Assembly (NCBI GenBank): GCA_030630095.1
Contig: DAOVNW010000043.1
Location: 1-7,490, forward strand
Reading direction: 5' to 3'
DNA from: Candidatus Omnitrophota bacterium
GTDB lineage: Bacteria > Omnitrophota > Gorgyraeia > JAGLLT01
Length of the DNA stretch: 7,490 nucleotides
The translations under genes were made by a program, and so were the position numbers. The stretch's first letter is position 1; each line of letters begins with the position of its first letter. Positions 1 through 6,053 of the stretch are shown piece after piece. Under the pieces are notes generated by a model that was given only the letters and a program-made list of their open reading frames with translations, was not told the origin of the DNA and ran no database searches.

Positions 1-1375
1 CTTCCTTCTTCTCTAATTCAATAATACTGGAAATTCTTGCGTGGGCATATTGAATATAATAAACAGGGTTGTCCGTCGACTTTTTCTTGGCAAGCTCTAA
101 ATCAAAGTCAAGATGGCTATTTCTCTTTCTCATAAGAAAGAAGAAGCGGGCAGCGTCTTTACCCACCTCTTGAATCAACTCTTTTAAAGTTATATACTGA
201 CCCTTTCTGGTTGACATTGAAACAGGCTTACCGTTTTTATAGAGGGTAGCCAGCTGTATAATCAGTATCTCCAGAAATCCTTCAGGCGCTCCTAATGCCG
301 ATACCGCTGCCTGAAGCCGGGCTATATAACCATGGTGGTCCGGCCCCCAGATATTTATCACTTTTCTGAACTTTCTCTCTAATTTATTTTTGTGATAGGC
401 TATATCCGGAGCCAGATAAGTATATTCACCGCTGCTTTTTCGAACTACCCTGTCCTTATCGTCGCCAAAGCGTGTTGACTTAAACCAGAGAGCATTATCT
501 TTTTCGTAAATTAAACCTTTTTTCTTAAGCCCCTTAATTACCTGGCCTATCTTATCCGCTTTCGATAATCTTTTTTGCGAGAACCAGACGTCCATATAAA
601 CACCCAACGCCTCTAAATCCTCTTTAATTTCATCCATTATTCTCTTAACGCTAAACATCGATACTACTTTTAAGGTATTAAGCTGTTTTTTGTCAAGAGA
701 ACTTTTATTGAACTTATTCGTAAATTCTCTGGCGATATCAATAATATAGGAGCCTTCATAGCCGTCTTCCGGCAGGGATGCCTCCTTGCCCTGAAGCTCA
801 AGGTACCTGGCCATCACCGATTTACCAAGGGCGTCTATCTGATTTCCTTCGTCATTTATAAAGTACTCTCTGGTCACCTTATATCCGCGGGCATTTAAGA
901 TGCCGGCTATCGCGTCTCCCACTGCCGCCTGCCGGCCATGGGCAATACTCAGCAGACCTGTAGGATTAGCGCTGACAAACTCAATTTGAACCTTCATGCC
1001 TTTACCGGAATTAGAGAAGATAAACTTATTGGGAGAATCAGCAATAACCCTCAAGAGCTTGTACAGAAAATTCCTGGTATAGAAAAAATTTATAAAGCCG
1101 GGCTTTTTTACCTCAACCCTCATAATGCGGCTCCGGAACTTGCTTTTTTTTAGGCGGGCTGATAAGCTCTCGCAAATAAGTTCAGCTGTCTTCAGGGGGT
1201 TTTGCCTAATAAAAGACGATATCTGAAAAGCTACGTTTGTAGAGAGATGTCCATGTTTTCTATCTTTAGGAATGTCTAAATGAACGTGAAATGGTCTGTC
1301 TTTTAAAGACGGAAGGTTATTAAGGATGGATTTATTTATTGAAACAATGAGGTTTTTCTTTAACTTTTTTAACAC
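1..1375 (-). CDS. argS: Arginyl-tRNA synthetase (arginine--tRNA ligase), 3' end outside window
   Basis: Class I aminoacyl-tRNA synthetase that charges tRNA-Arg with arginine using ATP in the cytoplasm. I translated the minus strand by eye: one open frame of 458 codons runs off the window edge. Seen: an N-terminal Add-1-like segment with DIPKDRKHGHLSTNVAF (family form: PKD..HGD.ATN.A), then EFVSANPTG (SANPTG at about 135-140), LLSIAHGRQAAVGD (HIGH equivalent at 143-146), WGPDHHGY, the KMSKS equivalent SMSTRKG at about 386-392, and YIQYAHARI near 441-449, which opens the anticodon-binding DALR domain. About 100 C-terminal residues are missing compared with the usual 550-570. The first His and the Gly of HIGH are replaced (S-I-A-H). 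I chose the GTG at 1375-1373 as start because it gives the N-terminus MLKKLKKN of usual length; no ATG occurs upstream of the conserved block. CTG at 1384-1382 is an alternative. The start overlaps the rsfS 3' end by 44 bases, suggesting coupling. The identity is secure; the exact start is uncertain. Confidence 0.95.
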   Translation of the reverse strand, partial: MLKKLKKNLIVSINKSILNNLPSLKDRPFHVHLDIPKDRKHGHLSTNVAFQISSFIRQNPLKTAELICESLSARLKKSKFRSRIMRVEVKKPGFINFFYTRNFLYKLLRVIADSPNKFIFSNSGKGMKVQIEFVSANPTGLLSIAHGRQAAVGDAIAGILNARGYKVTREYFINDEGNQIDALGKSVMARYLELQGKEASLPEDGYEGSYIIDIAREFTNKFNKSSLDKKQLNTLKVVSMFSVKRIMDEIKEDLEALGVYMDVWFSQKRLSKADKIGQVIKGLKKKGLIYEKDNALWFKSTRFGDDKDRVVRKSSGEYTYLAPDIAYHKNKLERKFRKVINIWGPDHHGYIARLQAAVSALGAPEGFLEILIIQLATLYKNGKPVSMSTRKGQYITLKELIQEVGKDAARFFFLMRKRNSHLDFDLELAKKKSTDNPVYYIQYAHARISSIIELEKKE

Positions 1376-1739
1376 TTTCTTCAGTAAGCATATCCTTGGG
1401 GGCATCAGCCCAGAGGCGTTCGAGATTATAAAAATCCCTTAATTCACTTTTAAATATATGAATCACAACATCATAGCAATCAAGCAAAACCCAACTCGCT
1501 TCGTTGTAACCTTCAATATGCCAAACTTTTAACGCGGCTTTCTTTAGGTCATCAGTTATGCTACCTGCTATAGCCTTTACTTTTCTTTCAGTATTTCCGC
1601 TGCAAATAAGAAAAAAGTCGCATACCATAGACAATTTTTTCATATTCATTATGACTATGTTATCGGCTTTTTTCTCTAAAGCTGCTTTGGCAATAATTAA
1701 AAGCTTATCTTGTGTACTCTGCGAGCTATTACGCCTCAT
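1332..1739 (-). CDS. rsfS: Ribosomal silencing factor RsfS (Iojap/DUF143 family)
   Basis: Binds ribosomal protein uL14 on the 50S subunit and blocks subunit joining, lowering translation under starvation (known for the family). The 135-residue protein shows the family landmarks in order: KKADNIVIMNMKKLSMVCDF (about 23-42), FLICSGNTERKVKAIA (43-58), HIEGYNEASWVLLDCYDVVIHIF (74-96, matching the family's EG...WVLLD..DVVVH.F) and FYNLERLWADAP (103-114). The family core is about 105-115 residues, so the last 20 lysine-rich residues are an extension; that stretch also encodes the argS start in another frame. ATG at 1739-1737 is the first start after an in-frame TAA six bases upstream. No good Shine-Dalgarno sequence is visible before it, so translation may depend on coupling to the zinc-ribbon gene ending 14 bases upstream. 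In many bacteria rsfS directly follows nadD; here three genes intervene. Confidence 0.95.
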   Translation of the reverse strand: MRRNSSQSTQDKLLIIAKAALEKKADNIVIMNMKKLSMVCDFFLICSGNTERKVKAIAGSITDDLKKAALKVWHIEGYNEASWVLLDCYDVVIHIFKSELRDFYNLERLWADAPKDMLTEESVKKVKEKPHCFNK

Positions 1740-1753
1740 TAATTATTTTCGTA

Positions 1754-1903
1754 TTAATCCTTCTTCTTGCCCATAATTCTGAACATAGATGTTCCACAAT
1801 CAGGACACTTGCCCTTCATAGCCGTGCGGCCGTTCTTCATTGTAACTTCCTGAGCTTCCTGCATTTCTTTCTTAGCCTTACATTTTACACAATATGCTTC
1901 CAT
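1754..1903 (-). CDS. Small zinc-ribbon protein, DUF5679-like (49 residues)
   Basis: Short gene read directly from the minus strand. The protein begins MEAYCVKCKAKKEMQ, continues with VTMKNGRTAMKGKCPDCG (about 20-36) and ends MFRIMGKKKD. Two CxxC pairs (C5/C8 and C33/C36) are spaced as in a treble-clef or rubredoxin-like zinc ribbon. The layout AYCVKCK ... TMKNGR ... G.CP.CGT.MFRI matches the family annotated as DUF5679 as I recall it. Its function is not known; the basic, zinc-ribbon character and the rsfS-argS neighbours make a nucleic-acid or ribosome-related role possible, but that is inference. The gene has the best translation signal in the window: AGGAGG at 1916-1911, seven bases before the ATG at 1903-1901, and a strong promoter-like sequence just upstream. 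The next gene, rsfS, begins 14 bases after its stop. Although very short, its codon structure, ribosome binding site and cysteine pattern make it convincing. Confidence 0.9.
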   Translation of the reverse strand: MEAYCVKCKAKKEMQEAQEVTMKNGRTAMKGKCPDCGTSMFRIMGKKKD

Positions 1904-1910
1904 AAACACA

Positions 1911-1916
1911 CCTCCT
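1911..1916 (-). promoter_or_regulatory. Consensus ribosome binding site of the zinc-ribbon gene
   Basis: AGGAGG, a full match to the Shine-Dalgarno core, ends seven bases before the ATG at 1903-1901. It fixes the start of a gene short enough to be missed by length-filtered gene finders. Confidence 0.85.
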
Positions 1917-1928
1917 GACATTTGTTGT

Positions 1929-1957
1929 AGTGTATCATATACCTAAACTAAAGTCAA
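1929..1957 (-). promoter_or_regulatory. Sigma70-like promoter for zinc-ribbon gene, rsfS and argS
   Basis: On the minus strand, TTGACT (1957-1952; 5 of 6 to TTGACA) is followed by a 17-base spacer and TACACT (1934-1929; 4 of 6 to TATAAT). A TG dinucleotide one base before the hexamer (TGaTACACT) makes an extended -10. Transcription would begin near 1922, giving a leader of about 20 bases with AGGAGG before the ATG at 1903. The -35 overlaps the stop codon of the upstream glycosyltransferase gene. The prediction rests on sequence match alone. Confidence 0.6.
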
Positions 1958-3078
1958 ATGCTTTTTAAAACAATGTTTGCTATTAAAGAAGAAGCGTCCG
2001 GACGGCAAAACAACTTGGCTCTTTTAGATAAATCATTTAACTTTTCATAATGCCCCAGCAAATCGTTTACCAAACTGCTTAACTGCCGAATAGACCTTGC
2101 CTCAACGGCCGCCCCTCCTTTTATTAAAAACCTGCAATTTCTTGTCTCCTGCCCACCGATAAAATTATAGAGTACCATCGGCAGGTTTTTTACCAGCGCC
2201 TCTGTCGCCGTTATGCCTCCCGGCTTAGTAATTAAAAGGTCGGATGCGTCCATAAACTCATCAATATTATCAACATATCCATAGACTGTGAGAGATTTTC
2301 TTAACTTCTCAGAAAGCACCTCTAATTTTTTCTTTACCTTTATATTTCTTCCGGCAAATACCAGTATCTGGCAGTCCTCTTTTATCCTGTCCAAACAGCG
2401 AACCACCCTTTGCGCCGGTCCCAAACCAAGACTACCGCCCATTATCGAGACAACCGGCAGTTTCTCATCAATACTAAGTTTTTTTCTCGCGGTAAATTTA
2501 TTCGTTTTCAGGCTGAAGGAGGGACTTACAGGAATTCCCGTAACTCTAATCTTGCCCGCGGAAACCCCTTTTTTACTCAACTTTTCCTTCATCTCGGATG
2601 TGGCCACCATATAATAATCCACATTGTCATAAATCCAGTATGAATGCACGTCATAATCAGTAATTACGGCCGCGATCTTAAAGGGAATATCGGTAGTTTC
2701 TTTCAGCTTGGAAATTATTCCGCAGGGGAGCGCCTGGGTGCATATTGCCACATCCGGCCTAAAACTGTAAAAAAGCTTCCTGAACTTATTTTGATTAAAG
2801 TGCTGGATGGCCATCTTCAGGCGGCTGGTTCCTTTATATACCCTTTGATTGTCCCACAGATAATCATAAATCCTGTTATTTCTTCTTACCAAACCAACAT
2901 ACGCCTTATGGGCAAGTTCGCCCAGCTTAGGTGAAATAAATCTAAGCGTTTCCACATCAAGGGTTTCCACCTTATCATCCATAGCCCTCGCGGCCTTTTC
3001 TACAGCCCAGGCGGCATAGCGATGGCCGGAGTCTTTGGTGGAGTATAAAAAAATAAGCTTTTTTGCCGAATTAGTCAT
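1954..3078 (-). CDS. MGDG synthase/MurG-like glycosyltransferase (GT28-type)
   Basis: Likely transfers a sugar from a UDP-sugar to a membrane lipid such as diacylglycerol, at the inner face of the cytoplasmic membrane; substrate and product cannot be read from the sequence. The 374-residue protein has two halves. The N-terminal half resembles the MGDG-synthase acceptor domain: TKDSGHRYAAWAVEKA (14-29), then RPDVAICTQALPCGIISK (107-124), VITDYDVHSYWI (138-149) and TGIPVSPSF (180-188). The C-terminal half is a GT28-type donor domain: SIMGGSLGLG (211-220), LTVYGYVDNIDEFMDASDLLITK (263-285), KPGGITATEAL (285-295) and GGQETRN (308-314). Length fits bacterial diacylglycerol glucosyltransferases (about 370-390). 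The glycine-rich lip before GH is unusual, KDSGH in place of the commoner GGGH. The ATG (3078-3076) overlaps the stop of the upstream CNNM gene by 8 bases, so the two are probably co-translated. MurG itself is less likely because of the acceptor-domain motifs. Confidence 0.88.
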   Translation of the reverse strand: MTNSAKKLIFLYSTKDSGHRYAAWAVEKAARAMDDKVETLDVETLRFISPKLGELAHKAYVGLVRRNNRIYDYLWDNQRVYKGTSRLKMAIQHFNQNKFRKLFYSFRPDVAICTQALPCGIISKLKETTDIPFKIAAVITDYDVHSYWIYDNVDYYMVATSEMKEKLSKKGVSAGKIRVTGIPVSPSFSLKTNKFTARKKLSIDEKLPVVSIMGGSLGLGPAQRVVRCLDRIKEDCQILVFAGRNIKVKKKLEVLSEKLRKSLTVYGYVDNIDEFMDASDLLITKPGGITATEALVKNLPMVLYNFIGGQETRNCRFLIKGGAAVEARSIRQLSSLVNDLLGHYEKLNDLSKRAKLFCRPDASSLIANIVLKSI

Positions 3079-4078
3079 GCCAATCTCTTATCTCCCCCAC
3101 TATCTCCTCCAAAAGGTCTTCAAGTGATATAAGACCTACAACTTTATCATCATTGTCAACAACCAGGGCTATCTGTATGCGCTTCCTTTGAAAATCCTTG
3201 AGTAATTCCATAGCATTCTTGTCAGATGGCACAAAGTAAGCGGGCCTGACAAGGTCTCTAATAACCAGCTTTTCATTACCCTGCCATATCTTAAGCAGAT
3301 CCCTGGCGTACATAATCCCGATAACATTATCCAGCTTGTCTTCATAAACAGGAATGCGGGCATAGCCTTCCTGAATCAATAGATCTAACAGTTTCTTCGC
3401 GCCTAAGTTTACGTCCGCCGCGACTATTTCATCTCTCGGTATCATAATCCGGGAAACTTCTATGTCGTTAAACTCAAATACCCTGTGAAGCATCTTGCGC
3501 TCCTCATTTTCCAGCGCCCCTTCTTCTTCTCCCACCTCAATCATTGTTTTTATCTCTTCTTCTGTAACGAAAACCGGATTTTTCTTCAGACCCGCTCCAA
3601 AAATCTTCTTAATGATAAAATTGCTAAACATAGTAAACACTTTAGATAGGGGGCTTAAGGCGTTAATGATAAAACGCATCACGGGAGCAGCCGCGAATGA
3701 ATACTTTTCCGAGTGCTTAGCGGCAAAAATTTTGGGAGTAATTTCACTAAATATTAAAATCAGGATGGTTACTACAACAGTAGAAGTAATAATGCCGATC
3801 TTAGGCCCAAGAAAGTAATAAAAGGCTGCGGCCGCAAGCGATGATATAGCGACATTAACAAAGTTATTACTGATTAAAATTGTAGATATCAACTGCTCGA
3901 TATTGGCAATAAGCCGTTGAACCAATGCGGCCCGGCCGCCGCTATCCTTTTTCGCCAGGTGTCTGAGGCGAATGCGATTTAAGGAAAGAAAGGCTGTCTC
4001 TGAACCGGATAAAAAAGCCGAAATACCCAGCAAAGCCGCAATTGAACCTACTAAAAGAATAAACGATACTATGCTCAT
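3071..4078 (-). CDS. CNNM/CorC-HlyC family membrane protein with two CBS domains, lacking the C-terminal domain
   Basis: A 335-residue integral membrane protein of the CNNM (DUF21) family, members of which take part in Mg2+ or Co2+ transport or resistance; the ion here is unknown. From ATG 4078: a first hydrophobic helix (about 2-22), SGSETAFLSLNRIRLRHL (24-41), a segment around ILISNNFVNVAISSLAAAAF (67-86), a third helix near 93-110 followed by SEITPK (111-116), then a further weakly hydrophobic stretch. These are hallmarks of the DUF21 membrane domain. A pair of CBS motifs follows: VSRIMIPRDEIVAAD ... GYARIPVYEDKLDNVIGIMY (about 208-256) and a second ending ALVVDNDDKVVGLISLEDLL (304-323). 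The protein stops at GEIRDWHD, so the usual CorC_HlyC C-terminal domain of about 80 residues is absent. A TTG at 4129 would add 17 residues, but these are polar and basic and do not fit the family, so I prefer the ATG. Its 3' end overlaps the glycosyltransferase start by 8 bases. Confidence 0.92.
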   Translation of the reverse strand: MSIVSFILLVGSIAALLGISAFLSGSETAFLSLNRIRLRHLAKKDSGGRAALVQRLIANIEQLISTILISNNFVNVAISSLAAAAFYYFLGPKIGIITSTVVVTILILIFSEITPKIFAAKHSEKYSFAAAPVMRFIINALSPLSKVFTMFSNFIIKKIFGAGLKKNPVFVTEEEIKTMIEVGEEEGALENEERKMLHRVFEFNDIEVSRIMIPRDEIVAADVNLGAKKLLDLLIQEGYARIPVYEDKLDNVIGIMYARDLLKIWQGNEKLVIRDLVRPAYFVPSDKNAMELLKDFQRKRIQIALVVDNDDKVVGLISLEDLLEEIVGEIRDWHD

Positions 4079-4145
4079 AACTTTAATCGTGGCTATACAT
4101 TTTTGGGTTCTTCTCCAAATTTGATACAAAAAAGGAAGAACCTCA

Positions 4146-4178
4146 GAAGCTTTCCTGCATTATAATCGGGAAAGCTTC
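4146..4178. terminator. Inverted repeat/hairpin at the nadD 3' end, possible (bidirectional) terminator
   Basis: GAAGCTTTCC (4146-4155) and GGAAAGCTTC (4169-4178) form a perfect 10-bp stem with a 13-base loop. On the minus strand the hairpin begins inside the nadD stop codon and is followed by a T-rich tract (TTCTTCCTTTTTT) that starts about 5 bases after the stem, looser than a textbook terminator. On the plus strand a run of five T follows two bases after the stem. It may end or reduce transcription of the obg-proBA-nadD block before the CNNM gene. Confidence 0.5.
4159..4164 (-). promoter_or_regulatory. Possible -10 element (TATAAT) within the hairpin loop
   Basis: The loop contains ATTATAAT, which gives a perfect TATAAT on the minus strand at 4164-4159 (and on the plus strand at 4161-4166). 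It would place a transcription start about 70 bases before the CNNM gene. No convincing -35 is present at 16-18 bases: the closest match, TTGTAC at 4191-4186, is 21 bases away. Hence only a weak candidate. Confidence 0.25.
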
Positions 4179-4749
4179 ACTTTTTGTACAAGCCTTTTTC
4201 TTTAATAAAACGGTAAACCTTATCCGGAACTAATTTGTTATAACTCCGGTTGTTTCTAATTAATTTACGGATTTTAGAGGAGGAAATATTCAGGGCTTTA
4301 ATGTCAATAACAGTAACACCTTTTGGACAGTCGGAAGGCTGAAAATCAGGCCGTTTTACAAGTATAAACCCGGCCAGCTTACATATTTTATCAAAATCCT
4401 TCCATCCGCTCAACTCACAGCTTACGTCAGAGCCGGCAATAAAAAAAAGCTCGTCTTCTTTTTGAAGAGAGCCTTTCAGCGCCTCCAAAGTATCTACAGT
4501 GAAAGAAACCCCTCCCCTGTCAATTTCAATCCTGGACACTTCAAAACTAACCTTATCTCCTACAGCAAGTTTCAGCATCTGATAGCGATCCTCTCCCGGC
4601 GCCGATACCTTTTCCTGCCTTAAAGGAGCGCTTGCCGCCGGCACAAAAATCACTTTGTCCAGAACCAGCTTTTTAAGAACCTCTTTCGCTAAAAAGGTAT
4701 GCCCTAAATGAACCGGATCAAAGGTTCCGCCCAATACACCTACACGCAT
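4177..4749 (-). CDS. nadD: Nicotinate-nucleotide adenylyltransferase
   Basis: Joins nicotinate mononucleotide and ATP to give deamido-NAD and pyrophosphate, the penultimate step of NAD synthesis, in the cytoplasm. The 190-residue protein has the nucleotidyltransferase signature GGTFDPVHLGH (7-17), with the catalytic HxGH at 14-17. Further NadD landmarks are VPAASAPLR (36-44), DRYQMLKLA (54-62), GVSFTVDTLEAL (80-91), FFIAGSD (102-108) and the second nucleotide-binding motif ISSSKIRKLI (155-164, family ISST.IR). Length is typical (about 190-215). The ATG (4749-4747) lies one base after the proA stop codon, so the genes are surely co-transcribed and probably coupled; AGGG about ten bases upstream may serve as ribosome binding site. 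The stop codon is embedded in a perfect inverted repeat. In many bacteria rsfS comes next, but here a CNNM gene does. Confidence 0.97.
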   Translation of the reverse strand: MRVGVLGGTFDPVHLGHTFLAKEVLKKLVLDKVIFVPAASAPLRQEKVSAPGEDRYQMLKLAVGDKVSFEVSRIEIDRGGVSFTVDTLEALKGSLQKEDELFFIAGSDVSCELSGWKDFDKICKLAGFILVKRPDFQPSDCPKGVTVIDIKALNISSSKIRKLIRNNRSYNKLVPDKVYRFIKEKGLYKK

Positions 4750-4750
4750 T

Positions 4751-6013
4751 TCACTTTACCCTGACATGTCCTTCGCCCAAGATGACATATTTGTAGCTGG
4801 TCAGTTCATTAACGCTCATGGGGCCGCGGGCGTGAATTTTATCAGTACTGATGCCAATCTCAGCGCCCAAGCCAAACTGATTTCCATCCGTAAAGCGGCT
4901 GGAAGCGTTTAGATAAACACAGGCAGAGTCAACCCGCTCCAGAAAGTAACTAGCGCTTTCACAGCTATCCGTCACAATAACCTCCGCCAAACCGGAACTG
5001 TACTTTTCTATGTGCTCAATACCTTCATCTATGCCTGATACCACCTTTATAGAAAGTATCTTATCTAAATACTCAGTCTGCCAATCTTTCAGGCACGCTT
5101 TTTTTATGCCTTTCTTAACAATCTTGCGTGTTTTATCGCACCCTCTTACTTCCGCCGCCTGCTTTTTCAGCTCCCTAACTAACAGCGGCAAAAACCTCAC
5201 AGCTATCCCTTCATGAACCAATAAAGTTTCAACGGCATTGCAGACGCTTGTTCTTTGCATCTTGGCGTTTATAACTATTTTCTGCGCCATATTCAAATCG
5301 GCATATTCATCAACATATATATGACATAAGCCTTTAAAATGTTTTATTACAGGTATCCTTGAATTTCTTACCACCTCTTTGATAAGGCTTTCCCCGCCTC
5401 TGGGAATAATCAAATCCACCGATTCGTCCTGTTTCAAGAGACTTAAAACCGCTTTTCTGTCAGTAGTTTCAATCATATTAATCGCGCCCTCGGGCAGACC
5501 CTCTTTTAGAACAACCTCATTTAATATCTTAAATATCATCAAGTTGGAATTGAAAGCAAAACTGCCGCCTCTTAATATTAGGGCATTTCCGGCCTTAAGG
5601 CACAAGCCCACACAGTCACTGGTCACATTAGGACGAGACTCATAAATAACTCCGATTACTCCTATGGGAACACGAACTTTCATTATTCGCAGCCCATTAG
5701 GCCTTTTTCCGGATGAGATAATCTCGCCAACGGGATCGGGCATGCCCGCAATCTCCTTTAAGCAGGCACTCATCCCGGCAATCCCCGAGGTATTAAGAGA
5801 GAGCCTGTCAATAAAGCTTTCCCCTATCTTCTTTTTCGCGGCCATTTCCAGGTCTTTCTTATTTTCCCTGATAATGGAATCAGATTTCTTAATAAGCATC
5901 CTGGCCATCCCCAGCAACACCTTATTTTTCTTTTCAGATGAAATATGCCGCAGGGTAAAGGAGGCCTTTTTTGCCTTTTGACATAAATCTTTTATCTCTT
6001 TTTGAATATTCAT
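4751..6013 (-). CDS. proA: Gamma-glutamyl phosphate reductase (glutamate-5-semialdehyde dehydrogenase)
   Basis: Reduces gamma-glutamyl phosphate with NADPH to glutamate-5-semialdehyde, the second step of proline synthesis. The 420-residue protein of the aldehyde-dehydrogenase fold has normal length (about 415-420). Seen: VRVPIGVIGVIYESRPNVTSD (about 113-133 from the chosen start), GNALILRGG (142-150), a long Rossmann region with DLIIPRGGESL (200-210), HFKGLCHIYVDEYAD (225-239), the active-site cysteine in TSVCNAVETLLVH (Cys about 258), and LGAEIGISTDKIHARGPM near the C-terminus (family: GAEIGISTDK.HARGPM). The ATG at 6013-6011 is chosen over an in-frame GTG at 6022 because AGGAG (6026-6022) sits eight bases before the ATG, while it directly overlaps the GTG. 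It follows proB after a 40-base gap and ends one base before nadD. Substrate channelling with ProB is known in the family and fits the adjacency. Confidence 0.97.
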   Translation of the reverse strand: MNIQKEIKDLCQKAKKASFTLRHISSEKKNKVLLGMARMLIKKSDSIIRENKKDLEMAAKKKIGESFIDRLSLNTSGIAGMSACLKEIAGMPDPVGEIISSGKRPNGLRIMKVRVPIGVIGVIYESRPNVTSDCVGLCLKAGNALILRGGSFAFNSNLMIFKILNEVVLKEGLPEGAINMIETTDRKAVLSLLKQDESVDLIIPRGGESLIKEVVRNSRIPVIKHFKGLCHIYVDEYADLNMAQKIVINAKMQRTSVCNAVETLLVHEGIAVRFLPLLVRELKKQAAEVRGCDKTRKIVKKGIKKACLKDWQTEYLDKILSIKVVSGIDEGIEHIEKYSSGLAEVIVTDSCESASYFLERVDSACVYLNASSRFTDGNQFGLGAEIGISTDKIHARGPMSVNELTSYKYVILGEGHVRVK

Positions 6014-6021
6014 AAAACTCA

Positions 6022-6026
6022 CTCCT
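6022..6026 (-). promoter_or_regulatory. Ribosome binding site that decides the proA start
   Basis: AGGAG on the minus strand, within ACAGGAGTGAG, lies eight bases before ATG 6013-6011. Its last base is the first base of the alternative GTG start at 6022-6020, which leaves no spacing for that codon and argues for the ATG. Confidence 0.7.
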
Positions 6027-6053
6027 GTAAATCCCGTTACAAAACTTTGTCCT

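Noticed and set aside
938..1153. Plus-strand open frame of 71 codons
   Set aside because: Lies antisense to the conserved SANPTG/HGR part of argS and shows no family motif; it is a shadow of that gene.
1712..1918. Plus-strand open frame of 68 codons covering the zinc-ribbon gene
   Set aside because: Antisense to a gene with AGGAGG, CxxC pairs and a good promoter; the plus-strand product is low-complexity and resembles nothing I know.
3169..3363. Minus-strand open frame of 64 codons in another frame of the CNNM gene
   Set aside because: Sits fully inside the CBS-domain coding region, which is clearly read in the other frame.
4079..4129. 17-residue N-terminal extension of the CNNM protein from a TTG
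   Set aside because: The added residues are polar and basic, while the family begins with a hydrophobic helix right after the ATG at 4078; TTG is also a rarer start.
5664..5981. Plus-strand open frame of 105 codons antisense to proA
   Set aside because: Mirrors the conserved proA N-terminal region, has no Shine-Dalgarno and no recognisable domain.
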